Assembly: GCA_947568835.1 (NCBI GenBank)
Contig: OX387608.1
Span: 18,696,535 to 18,760,534, forward strand
Source: Protonemura montana
Taxonomy: Eukaryota; Arthropoda; Insecta; Plecoptera; Nemouridae
DNA length: 64,000 nucleotides
Direction: 5' to 3'
The translations under genes were made by a program, and so were the position numbers. Numbering within the stretch: the stretch's first letter is position 1; the number at the start of each line of letters is the position of its first letter. Under the pieces are notes generated by a model, which saw only the letters and a list, made by a program, of their open reading frames with translations, did no database searches and was not told the DNA's origin. Below are positions 37,728 to 48,600 of this stretch, piece by piece.

Positions 37728-38245
37728 AATTTTTAGAAAAACTATTTGAACTGGGTTTTGAATGCTAAGTAAAGGGAACATATACTAGTTACTTCTTCAG
37801 AGGTTTGAGCAGTCCTGACAATTTTCCGATAACAAAAGAACCACATAAAATTATAATAATTACTTAGTTCAAGCTTCCTAAATGCATCTAAACAAAATAA
37901 TCAGGGTCAATAACTTAAAAACTAATGTATTATGTATTTTCTGAAATAAGAACTCGAACACATTGGCATTTTTTAACTAACTAATTATGTGTATGGAAAA
38001 AACGCCAATTTTTCGAGGTTGTCCTAACGTTATGTGATACAATCATAATTTCCTTATTCATTACGTTTAGTTCAAACCTCTCAAAACTGCTCAAACCTCT
38101 GAAGAAGTAACTAGTATGTGTTACAAAACGTCGGGAAATTTAGTAGCCCTTTACTTAGCATTCAAAACCCAGTTGAAATAGTTTTTCTAAAAACTTGTGC
38201 TAAGGATAAATCAAGTAGACATGAGTCTAAAAACCATCATAAAGC
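37728..38245 (-). mobile_element. Internally deleted Penelope-like element
   Basis: About 0.5 kb; both ends match those of the 31.2-34.2 kb element, including the shared end at 38175-38240. It has no coding region, only the terminal part. A hammerhead-like motif lies on the + strand near 38098-38140 (CTGAAGA, GTAAC/GTTAC stem, GTC), with the GAAA box changed. Confidence 0.75.
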
Positions 38246-39180
38246 ATTTTAAATAATTTCTTTCTTCATGGCTCATGGAAAGAGGATTTAGTGTAGTTTC
38301 CAATCAGCGTTGGAAAGAAAGAAATTGGCAGCAAATCACTGAACGTGCAGATTTATGTCTTTAACTCACTAATTTGAAGCCAAATATTTACAAGTTGATA
38401 TTCGAGCATCAGTTCAGCCTTCAGCCTTCAGCATTTATTCATTTTTTGTAAGAATTTGATATATTTACATGTTTAAATGTTTATTGACAAGCTAATCTTA
38501 ATACACATTGTTTCATATAGGTTAAGCTAGGTTCAAAACAAACGGATCTACAGCTGTTAGAACCAATGTGCTGCCATCCTTGTGTACAGTCCGGTAATAT
38601 TTGAATTTATCTTCGAAATTTGCGAGCCAACGACACGCGTGGCTGTGACGCATTGTAGCCGTGCGGTCAAACAGTGTAGAGGTCAGTTATTTTGCTGCTG
38701 AAATAATTACCGTGTGTACCTAGGAAGGGTGTAAGAGCTGGGGTTGTTTGATTTCAATGAGTCTTGGCCTGTTGGATACGTTATAATATGCTGTGAGATC
38801 TTATTTCAATATCAAATGCTTGCAATGGGCAAAGTATTTTATTACTGGGGCCAGCCATGCGTCTGGCGCACGTGGTTGAATTCAGATGAGTAGACGAAGG
38901 GGGGGATACGTTATAAATGTTCGTATCTTATTTATTTATTAATTTAAAACTCAGAACAATTATATAGTAACTAAATAATAATTAAGTAAGTACGTATCAG
39001 TATAATAATATTTAATGTTCATCAATAGCTCAGGTACAATATTGTAACGGTCCCCATGCTTTGTGACAACGCCGGTCGTCTTTACCTGCCGTCCATGATT
39101 CATACCAAAGTCTATACCCCGTTGCTGCCAGTCATACTTCAGTAGTTGCGCCATGTGCATCGTGTGTGAGTGAGTTTGTG
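38246..39180. other. Nothing recognised
   Basis: AT-rich, no coding signature, no clear repeats. Confidence 0.4.
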
Positions 39181-39243
39181 CGAGTGCATCGTGTGTTTCT
39201 AGTGCATCGAGTGTTTCTAGTGCATCGTGTGTTTCTAGTGCAG
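39181..39243. repeat. Short GTGCATCGTGTGTTTCTA tandem repeat
   Basis: An 18-20 bp unit, about 3.5 copies, with one A/T-variant copy. Confidence 0.75.
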
Positions 39244-39263
39244 TGACAATGACTTTGTTCTTT

Positions 39264-39684
39264 GTCGAATTACACTGGACCGGACCTCTTCAAAGGTGAG
39301 CTAAAATCTTTGTTAATTCAGGTGTGCGCATGTTTCCTAGTTACAATAACTCGGCTCGTGGTCGAAGTCTTCATCAATCGTGGTTTTATAACTCCAGTAT
39401 ATCGGTCTGATATCATGTTTGATTTTGTTGGACGTTTGTAATGCAATTCTTGACTAGTGAAGCAAATATCCTCGATATGTTTCGCTTCCAATATCCCTTG
39501 GAGGTCAGCTGACGTTGAGCTTGGTCGACCCAAAGCAACCCTAGACTCACTCGGGTCACTGACTCTGTAAGCCTGAATTACATCGCAGACAACGACCAGG
39601 CAAATAATTATTGCTACAATTCAACCCAGCACGTGAATCTCAAAGCCCCACCGTTATATTATTTTAGAGCCAGTGTAATTCGGT
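39264..39684. mobile_element. Possible MITE with short inverted ends
   Basis: CGAATTACACTGG at about 39265 is answered by CCAGTGTAATTCG at about 39671, giving about 13 bp of inverted match over a 420-bp span. No target duplication could be made out, so this is tentative. Confidence 0.25.
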
Positions 39685-39689
39685 AAAAA

Positions 39690-40215
39690 GTTGGTGATAA
39701 AATGGGCTCGGATTTATATTTAATTACATATTTTGTGTGACACAGAAACTTATGCCCATTACATTTTCTTCACGTATCTCGTTATTGTAATCGTTTTGAC
39801 ACTTTGTTGATGTCGAATATTTTCAAATATTTTGTCATTTTTGAAGAAAAATGCACATTTCTCTATTTTTACATTTTAAGCGCATATTTTGCCTCTTTTT
39901 AGTATGAAATAGTTTCACTCACAAGGATCAAGATATTTGTTCTAGAAATGCAGAAAGATTGAATGTCCATGTACGAAATTGTGAGAAAGCTATAATTAAA
40001 AGTAGGTATGAGGCAGCTAGGTTTGTGACTTCCTCGTAGTTCGGGGCTAGGTTTAGCAACCAATTAGTGGTATTCTTGGAAGACCAGACTTTAGTGTTTT
40101 AATCCTCAAAGGAGCGCTATTTGTGCAAAGAAGTCATCCCAGTGAGCTGCATGAATGAGCTGTCAATCACGGGGGTAGTGGTGTGAGATTGTTTCAAAAC
40201 CAATTCGCCAAAAAC
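39690..40215. other. Nothing recognised
   Basis: AT-rich DNA without repeats or coding signal. Confidence 0.4.
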
Positions 40216-40217
40216 CA

Positions 40218-40502
40218 GCATTCCTTTAAACTTGATAACTTGAAGACGTGGATTGCAGTGCATTGTATTTAAACTTGATAACTTGAAGACGTGGATTGCA
40301 GTGCATTGCATTTAAACTTGATAACTTGAAGACGTGGATTGCAGTGCATTGCATTTAAACTTGATAACTTGAAGACGTGGATTGCAGTGCATTGCATTTA
40401 AACTTGATAACTTGAAGACGTGGATTGCAGTGCATTGTATTTAAACTTGATAACTTGAAGACGTGGATTGCAGTGCATTGCATTTAAACTTGATAACTTG
40501 TT
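40218..40502. repeat. 43-bp tandem repeat, about 6.5 copies
   Basis: The unit is AAACTTGATAACTTGAAGAC then GTGGATTGCAGTGCATTGCATTT. Copies are nearly identical (one C/T difference). Confidence 0.9.
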
Positions 40503-40899
40503 GTCATGGTCATGTATTTCTACCAAGGAATGAACTTGTCTAGCGTCATCAATGGCCGACCCGAGCTGATATTAGCAAGGATTGTAGTTTGAATTCACAC
40601 AGGGGTTTATGTTGCCAGATCAGAGCAAGTCTTGGGTTATTATTCCCCAAATAAACAAAGCATGATAATGAACAGAAGTTAAAGCTTGTTTTAACTCAGC
40701 GAGTCTGTTGCTAGCATGGACCCATGGCTCAGGCTGGTACACCTTACCATCACAAGATTCATCTCATTCACTTGATTCATTTATTGAATGCTATGCTAAG
40801 CAATTTAAGTGTTGATTGAAGTTATTATCAACAGAAATTGCAAGTTAGGAGAGGAATAAAACACGACAGCAGATTGATTCCTGAGATATTTTGCCTGCT

Positions 40900-40980
40900 C
40901 AACGCCCTCCCTGAGCTCGAGACAAAGCCTGCTCAACGCCCTCCCTGAGCTCGAGACAAAGCCTGCTCAACGCCCACACC
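40900..40980 (+). repeat. 34-bp satellite, short block before 5S-like array
   Basis: About 2.5 units of CCTGCTCAACGCCCTCCCTG AGCTCGAGACAAAG. It is the same family as at 50.6-51.2 kb and abuts the first 5S-like unit. Confidence 0.8.
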
Positions 40981-41004
40981 GAACGGTTTGGCGTTTTGGA
41001 AACA

Positions 41005-41372
41005 CCGATTCACGTTAGATCACCGAAGTTAAGCAACACTGCGCTGGGTCAGGTACTGGATGGGTGATCATCATACACATGACCAATTCTGTTCGGGAGA
41101 GAGGTTGGAGGGTTGAAAGTTAAGCAACACTGTGCTGGGTCAGGTATTGGATGGGTGACCATCATACACATGACCAGTTCTGTACGGGAGAGAGGTTGGA
41201 GGGATGAAAGTTAAGCAACACTGCGCTGGGTCAGGTATTGGATGGGTGACCATCATACACATGACCAGTTCTGTTCGGGAGATAGGTTGGAGGGATGAAA
41301 GTTAAGCAACACTGCGCTGGGTCAGGTATTGCATGGGTGACCATCATACACATGACCAGTTCTGTTCAGGAG
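41005..41372 (+). repeat. 5S rRNA-derived 91-bp repeat, array A (four units)
   Basis: The first unit carries the longest 5S-like stretch: ACGTTAGATCACCGAAGTTAAGCAACAC, then GCGCTGGGTCAGGTACTGGATGGGTGA. These match the 5S internal promoter A box/intermediate element (GAAGTTAAGCAAC) and C box (GGATGGGTGACC). Later units (41116, 41208, 41299) keep only this core followed by non-5S spacer CATACACATGACCAGTTCTG and GGGAGAGAGGTTGGAGGGATG. Confidence 0.82.
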
Positions 41373-41374
41373 AG

Positions 41375-41700
41375 TTTTGGGCTTAGGGAGGGCGTTGAGT
41401 AGGCTTTGTTTCGGGCTTTGTCTCAAGCTGGCTTCGTCTTCAGTTTAGGGGAGGCGTTTAGCAGGCCTTATCTTAGGCACAGGAGGGCGTTGAGCAGGCT
41501 TTGTCTCGGGCTCAGGGAGGGCGTTGAGCAGGCTTTATCTTAAGCTCAGAGGGGGCGTTTAGCAGGCTTTGTCTAAGGCACAGGGGGGCGTTGAGCATTC
41601 TTCGTCTCAGGCACAGGAGGGCGTTGAGCATTCTTCGTCTCAGGCACAGGAGGGCGTTGAGCAGGCTTTGTCTTGAGCTCAGGGAGGGCGTTGATTATTA
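41375..41700 (-). repeat. 34-bp satellite, inverted block
   Basis: GAGGGCGTTGAGCAGGCTTTGTCTCGGGCTCAG, the reverse complement of the units at 40900 and 50600, about nine diverged copies. With the block at 40900 it brackets the 5S-like array in opposite orientation. Confidence 0.82.
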
Positions 41701-41983
41701 TTTGTGGTGTTTAACGACGCACTGTTTTGACATCTGGTCATTCAGCACTTGTCTAATGGCGTCGGTGAATAAGTGGATGATGATGATGAACCTAACCTAG
41801 CCTAGAAGGAAGGAGGGGAAACCCGGTGCCGGCGCGTAGCCTACTCCTGTCGAAGACCAAGGGGACCACCGGCTTAACGTCCCTTCCGAAGGACGGTACA
41901 ACTCGAACAACAGGATTCCTTCACAAATCCATGCTGTTGAGAGGTTGATAAGCAAGGCGAGTGAAGTTGCTGTACTAACTTTC

Positions 41984-42085
41984 ATCCCTCTAACCTCTCT
42001 CCCGAACAGAACTGGTCATGTGTATGATGATCACCCATCCAATACCTGACTCAGCGCAGTGTTGCTTAACTTCGGTGATCTCAGA
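41984..42085 (-). repeat. 5S-derived repeat, array B (single unit, inverted)
   Basis: Reverse-strand copy of the 91-bp unit including its extended 5S part (GATCACCGAAGTTAAGCAAC). It faces array A about 600 bp away. Confidence 0.75.
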
Positions 42086-42622
42086 TAAACGGTGTTTACA
42101 TCGTACAAAATAGTTTGGCAGGTTATTTTCTTTCAAACTTAGTCGTAAACCCGCTGGTTTTATAGCACTCGTAACAATTTGTCGAAATGTTATTTTCATC
42201 AAAACTAACAATTTGGGGCTGCGATTTTATACGAATGGCACTGTTAATAACTCTAGTTTGACAAGTTCATTGTCCTGTTGTTAGGCGGATATGAATCAGA
42301 ACTGCTATTGAATGAAGAGCTGTAAGACAAGGCGAAGAACACCTCAAAGATTGAAATCATGCAAGCAATGTTTTTAAAGTGTATGACAACGGAGTTTATG
42401 ATAACATGCGTCGCCCATTTCATTATTACCGGTCCAAACATGGAAATGTTCAAACGTAGTAAAGGCCGGTTCACAATTGAAATATTGATTATGGAATATG
42501 GTAAAGTGTGTAAGCGAAATGGATAATGGCATTCCTGTTCACCATTCACAATGAGAAAATGTGGTGTAGTGATATGGTTTATAGAATAAGAAATGAATTA
42601 AATCCATTTCTTATGACTATTC
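42086..42622. other. Nothing recognised
   Basis: AT-rich spacer before the hAT-like element, with no gene signal. Confidence 0.4.
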
Positions 42623-43343
42623 CTTATAACCAGTGGCGGTTCGTGACTGTTTTTCTTGGAGGGGCGGCAGTAAAATTTCTCCCCCCCCCCCCCCATCCCC
42701 ACCAGCACCATAAGTAATGAACACTGTAGTAGGATTTCAATATTGTAACATTAAAATACAACATGTGATATTTAAAAAAAAGTTATCATTGAATTCTAGC
42801 TGTCAAGTCACACATTAGATTAATTTTCATTGGACAAAAACGTACACAGTATGTGAAACTGGGTGGGACAGAAATTCAGGCTAGTAAACGGTAGTACCAT
42901 TATTTTGAAACTATCGCCGTGGAAAATATGTGCGATCGTATGCATCGTTCTGTCTCACTCGCTCTCGCTGCTAGGTCAGCCCGGCGACTGGCCGAGGCTG
43001 GCCGAGGCTGGCCGAGACTGGCCGAGGCTGGCCGCCGGGCGGGTTTTCTGCTGCCCTCGCTGGGCTTGCGAGCGACGACAGGCGACACACGTTCAAGGCC
43101 ATTTCCACGCACTCCTAGCTTAGCAGGGAGGACGGCAGCGCTCGCTGCCCCAAAGAGAACAAGCGGCGGCGTTCAGACTCTATAGGCAGCGGACAACCGC
43201 CTACTGGATCGTCTCGTTGCAGTCGGCAGCTCGTGCTGTCGGCGCGACGCAAATAACGCGTTTTTTCGCATTTCGAAAGTAGCACCCATTTTAAAACACA
43301 CAAAACGCGTAGAACAATAATAATAGTAATAACACTTATAATT

Positions 43344-45512
43344 GGTGTGGATGAAAACGGTTTTTGCTCTGTTGAATGGTTTTTAGGTCCTAAAAAGGAC
43401 CGTGTCGGTGGTCGACGTTTCGCCAGCGTTGGCGCTGGCATTCTCAAGACTGTGATGTGCAGCTGGTGTTGTCTGCTTTTTTATTTGTTTTGCGTTTTTT
43501 GCGCTACTTTTTGGCTCGTATAGATTTGTAAAAACTTTTTGACTTTTTTTTAAAAACATTATCGGTAGAACGCATTAATGCCGAACCGAATGTGTAACCG
43601 AACCGGGATATGAACCCGGGACCTCCCAGTTGTTGGCCGGGTTTTATATTTGTATGTAAAGCTTTCACATTGCACTGTTAATATTCAAAATATTCATCAT
43701 AATATGAAGTAATGCTGTGATTACAAAATGTCGAACATTGTGTCAAAGTTCGGCAAGACCGTTCTGTTCACAACAATGAAGTGCGACCCAAAGAAGCAGC
43801 CTGAATATGAAGACAAACTCGTGGCGTTTGAAACAATTGACTACCGATCCGATCTCACTGCCCTCTCGAACCCGTGCCAGAGATTGAATTCATTTAGACG
43901 TACGATGGTTTTACATTTGAAATTAAACGTTCCGTGTAATTTAATAATTTTAAGTGAATCAACACCTTGTTCTCCTTTCAGTTAATCTTGCAATACTAGC
44001 GGACAAAATAAGTACAATATTTGCTAGACTTGAGCTGGTTTCAAGTTCTAAGGTAAATTGAGCAGAACGGTATGCGATATTTACAAGATAATACTACATG
44101 ACAGAATAAACATATGCAAATAAATCTTCAAGGGGTGGAAGGCATGGTAAGAGATAGAAGATATATGATATTTGGGAGATTCCATCCTGTCAAGGTACCC
44201 ATGCATAACGCCATAGCATAGTAATTCCAGGCAGCCGTGTCAGGACAATCAGAGATTACACGAGAAGAGCCAAGTGCCGGGGCAAAAAAACATCAGAAGC
44301 TATGAATGTCTCACAGCCAGTTTGATGACCCACCAATATTGTTTTCGCGGAAAGTCGCAAGAATAATTCAAAGCAATTTGACAAAACGTTTCAGCAATTG
44401 AATAACAAACATTGACTACGTTTTGTTATTCAATTGCTGTCAAATTGCTTTGAATTATTCTTGCGACTTTCCGCGAAAACAATATCGGTGGGTCATCAAA
44501 CTGGCTGTGAGACATTCATAGCTTCTGATGTTTTTTTTGCCGAGGCACTTGGCTCTTCTCGTGTAATCTCTGATTGTCCTGACACGGCTGCCTGGAATTA
44601 CTTTGCTATGGCGTTATGCATGGGTACCTTGACAGGATGGAATCTCCCAAATATCATATATCTTCTATCTCTTACCATGCCTTCCACCCCTTGAAGATTT
44701 ATTTGCATATGTTTATTCTGTCATGTAGTATTATCTTGTAAATATCGCATACCGTTCTGCTCAATTTACCTTAGAACTTGAAACCAGCTCAAGTCTAGCA
44801 AATATTGTACTTATTTTGTCCGCTAGTATTGCAAGATTAACTGAAAGGAGAACAAGGTGTTGATTCACTTAAAATTATTAAATTACACGGAACGTTTAAT
44901 TTCAAATGTAAAACCATCGTACGTCTAAATGAATTCAATCTCTGGCACGGGTTCGAGAGGGCAGTGAGATCGGATCGGTAGTCAATTGTTTCAAACGCCA
45001 CGAGTTTGTCTTCATATTCAGGCTGCTTCTTTGGGTCGCACTTCATTGTTGTGAACAGAACGGTCTTGCCGAACTTTGACACAATGTTCGACATTTTGTA
45101 ATCACAGCATTACTTCATATTATGATGAATATTTTGAATATTAACAGTGCAATGTGAAAGCTTTACATACAAATATAAAACCCGGCCAACAACTGGGAGG
45201 TCCCGGGTTCATATCCCGGTTCGGTTACACATTCGGTTCGGCATTAATGCGTTCTACCGATAATGTTTTTTAAAAAAAGTCAAAAAGTTTTTACAAATCC
45301 ATACGAGCCAAAAAGTAGCGCAAAAAACGCAAAACAAATAAAAAAGCAGACAACACCAGCTGCACATCACAGTCTTGAGAATGCCAGCGCCAAAGCTGGC
45401 GAAACGTCGACCACCGACACGGTCCTTTTTAGGACCTAAAAACCATTCAACAGAGCAAAAACCGTTTTCAACCACACCATCATCTACTGGCTCTGAACCC
45501 CTTCGTCTTACC
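43344..45512. mobile_element. 2.2-kb near-perfect palindrome with 13-bp target duplication
   Basis: Arms of about 1,065 bp (43344-44409 and about 44421-45482) are near-identical reverse complements around an 11-bp centre (44410-44420). AACACTTATAATT flanks both sides (43331-43343, 45513-45525). The right side has about 30 bp beyond the arm. Each arm has an outer motif GAAACGTCGAC with a GCCAGC/GCTGGC stem, like the ends of Penelope-like elements, and an inner GGTCCCGGGTTCATATCCCG tRNA-like T-arm. The 85-codon frame present in both arms (43728-43985 and 44837-45094) has no known relatives. Confidence 0.85.
45371..45413 (+). ncRNA. Hammerhead-like motif in palindrome arm (degenerate core)
   Basis: A GCCAGC/GCTGGC stem followed by GAAACGTC, as in hammerheads of Penelope-like elements, but the first core box reads TTGAGAA instead of CTGANGA. 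The mirror copy is at 43411-43452 on the - strand. Confidence 0.4.
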
Positions 45513-45621
45513 AACACTTATAATTATTATAATAATAACAATTATACTTTTATTCTGTCGAAAATGCTAGGGAGGGCAGCCGCCCCGCAGCCCTCCCTCA
45601 CGAGCCGCCCCTGCTTATAAC

Positions 45622-47250
45622 AGCAAAATTCTGACCAATCAGGTGGCGTTACTACTGATGTCAAATGACTAGCATTTATGTGTTTTGGGGTATTTTATTC
45701 CAAGTCAAATCAAACACTCTCAACTCTCAAGATCAAGATTATATTTTTAATGATGGAGTGGAATTCGGAGATGACTACCCAGATGACGACAGAAACAGCG
45801 ACGAAATTTCAATTTCGCTAGTGGATATATCATAGATACCGTTATGAATATTCGGAATGTTACGGAGTAACATCTGCAAAAGATTGACAGGCTTCGAGGC
45901 GTGGGATCGACCAAAGATTGTTTGACCAATCGGCCAGATGATGCCGCCAAACGATATTAGGGAGCAGGTATTTTAGTTAGGGTCTCCCGACCTGCAGTGC
46001 GCTCTTTAAAGATTCAATGACAATGACAGTACCTTCCCCTAAAGAGCGCACTTTGTTCACCGCAGTGGATAGATAACAATCTCAAAAATATTCACTCAAA
46101 CACGTCGGCTAGGAAAATTAAATACCATACCTTTACAATGTTGTATCAATATAACCGTTCAATCCATTTTAAAATCACTGAATTATTTAAAGCAATTAAA
46201 AACTTCAACTTGGATGTAAATAAAATTACTTTCTCAGAACATTGGGTAAAAACGAACGAAGGAAATTGTATTAATACAATTTCAATACAATCTTTATTCA
46301 ATAATTGTTCTACTGGGCTTCCAACTTAAATCAATCTCTACACGTGATGTTTACTCTCACGGTGGGACTTGTATTTTCGTTCGACAAAACTGGAATTACT
46401 TCTGTCAACGCCTGGGTTATCATATCTAAATCTAGTTTGCAGTCCCTCACCGATCATCTAATCTCGGTAAAGATATTCTCTCTAAAAATACATCAAGAGT
46501 TAATGAAATTAGACACTTCACTTGTACAGAATTTAGATATGATCCTCTAATAAAATTTTGTCCTGGATTAGCTCTGAGTATGCACTTATTTAGTTGCAGC
46601 ATTACATTGACATTTGCGTTGTGAAGGTTGCTTTATGACATGTTACAGACAGAAATTATGCAATTGTTTTGTTGTAGGAAAAAGGGTACCCCGTTCTGGC
46701 AACATTGTCACAGTATCTACACCAACCAATAAACGCTTCGATCACCTTTTCGCGTAGTAAGGATGAGCGATTTAAGATGAGTTTTTGATTTGAGTTGTTA
46801 CCAATCAACAATAGATGCGGTTTTTGACGCAATTTTGGGGCCGCAAATGTATATTCCTTGTGTTGAAATTATTCTTTGCTCTAAACAGTCACACACACAC
46901 ACACACAGACAAGTGATTTTTGGAGCAGTGTAATTGAGAGGATTTTGCTCGCTTCCCTCGCTCATTCAATTAGAAATATATTTAGCATTATCTTATTGTT
47001 TGCTACCAGAGGGCGCTCCAATATGGGAATAAAGTCTTCTATATAACATTATAGGCTCAATATCATCCATTCATTCACCGACACCATGAGCCCAGTGCAA
47101 CAATCCCAGTTATTAAAACAGTGCGTTCGTTAAACATCACAATTCGGATCACAATTAGACAACGAGTGTAAATTTACTTTTCGAAGCTTTTCTTTCCTTA
47201 GCGGTTACATTGATGACTTGCAAAGCGCTTTAATCCCACGCGCAGCCAAC
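45622..47250. other. Nothing firm
   Basis: AT-rich; an (AC)n run at 46888-46910. Short open frames at 46138-46550 show no family signature. Confidence 0.4.
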
Positions 47251-47254
47251 CCTT

Positions 47255-47357
47255 ATCCCTAAGTCACGTCAATGCGTCGTCAATCTGTTCCCTAAGTCAC
47301 GTCAATGCGTCGTCAATCTGTTCCATAAGTCGCGTCAATGCGTCGTCAATCTGTCAA
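47255..47357. repeat. 33-bp tandem repeat, three copies
   Basis: The unit is TCCCTAAGTCACGTCAATGC then GTCGTCAATCTGT. Confidence 0.85.
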
Positions 47358-47631
47358 TTGATAGCTTTTATTGCAAACGCCTTGTTAACACTTGCCAGCA
47401 AGACGTTGAAGTTGAATGGGTTGCCCAAGTAACAACACGTGACGTACTATGGTAGGGGAGGAGATTATTAAGCCCGTCTCAAAAACATCAGTCGCCAGTC
47501 GGGGCGCAGTATACACGGCTGCAGTTTCCACAGCCGCACAATCCCAAAACCAGTTTGCAGGGCCGCACAAAACAGAGCCGCACAAAACAATCGTTGAGGC
47601 GCAGAAAACAGAGCCGCACTTTACGCTCTCC

Positions 47632-47882
47632 CAACAGAACTGGTCATGTGTATGATGGTCACCCATCCAATACCTGACCCAGCGCAGTGTTGCTTAACTT
47701 TCATCCCTCCAACCTCTCTCCCAAACAGAACTGGTCATGTGAATGATGGTCACCCATCCAATACCTGACCCAGCGCAGTGTTGCTTAACTTTCATCCCTC
47801 CAACCTCTCTCCCGAACAGAACTGGTCATGTGTATGATGGTCACCCATCCAATGCGGTGACCCAGCGCAGTGTTGCTTAACT
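47632..47882 (-). repeat. 5S-derived 91-bp repeat, array C (three units)
   Basis: Minus-strand units with the same 5S core and the CATACACATGACCAGTTCTG spacer. The last unit has a GCGGTGACCC variant. Confidence 0.8.
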
Positions 47883-48600
47883 CCCAAGTTCAGTAGAATG
47901 CACAAAGCAAACTGGAGAAGCTTTGTGCATTGTGTTGGGTGTGGTTTGGTTTGCCTCATGGTTACTCTTGGTTTCTAACTTTGAAACTTCCTCGTCTTGG
48001 GTTTGAAACATTGAATTGTTGAGTCGAACACATGGTTAAGATGAAGTGCGGGTCCGACGTCTTCTTTGTGTTGTCAAGGATCGAGGTGGGTTTTTCCCAG
48101 ACAATCTGTAATATCTCACGCCAGCAATTTGACATCGCAATAAAGTTTGCTTGTCTCACTTTACAACGCAGTTTCCTCGGCTCCATCTCATCAATAAAAC
48201 ATGGACACAACATCCAAACAACACGTGCACATGTTTCACATTCTTTGTCCCTTTCATTTTACAATTCTTTGTTCCTCTCAAACAAGTAAGGATTCACTTG
48301 CTTACTACGCACTAAATTCCTAGCGACTTTTACGCAGGAAGGAATTCCTTACCCAGATGCGTGCCAATGATTGAGACAATATCGCATTCATAGATTGCGT
48401 TTTACTCGCCCATTTTTAACATTAGCATTGCTTTTAAAATAAATCGTGTGGTCAAGATTCTGTCCAGATTTCGCAATTATTACATCAATATACAATTGCA
48501 AGTTATCAAGTTCAATTGCTAAAAGTGGTGAAAGCACGTGGCGAGTGTCACTTTTAGGGACTCCTACCTGTTGCCAACAATGGATTGCCCGACTTCAATT
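47883..48600. other. Nothing recognised
   Basis: Non-coding; short frames only. Confidence 0.4.

Larger units (their letters stand above)
42631..45613. mobile_element. hAT-like non-autonomous element with 8-bp target duplication
   Basis: The ends CAGTGGCGGTTCGTGA (42631) and, inverted, CAGGGGCGGCTCGTGA (at 45613) form terminal inverted repeats, flanked by CTTATAAC on both sides (42623-42630 and 45614-45621). The 8-bp duplication and CAG ends fit the hAT superfamily. No transposase is inside; most of its length is a nested palindromic element. A GGCCGAGGCT repeat lies at 42980-43035. A homologous end lies at 63546. Confidence 0.75.

Noticed and set aside
41005-41372. Functional 5S rRNA genes
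   Set aside because: Only the internal promoter core resembles 5S; the 5' and 3' thirds of the gene are absent or diverged.
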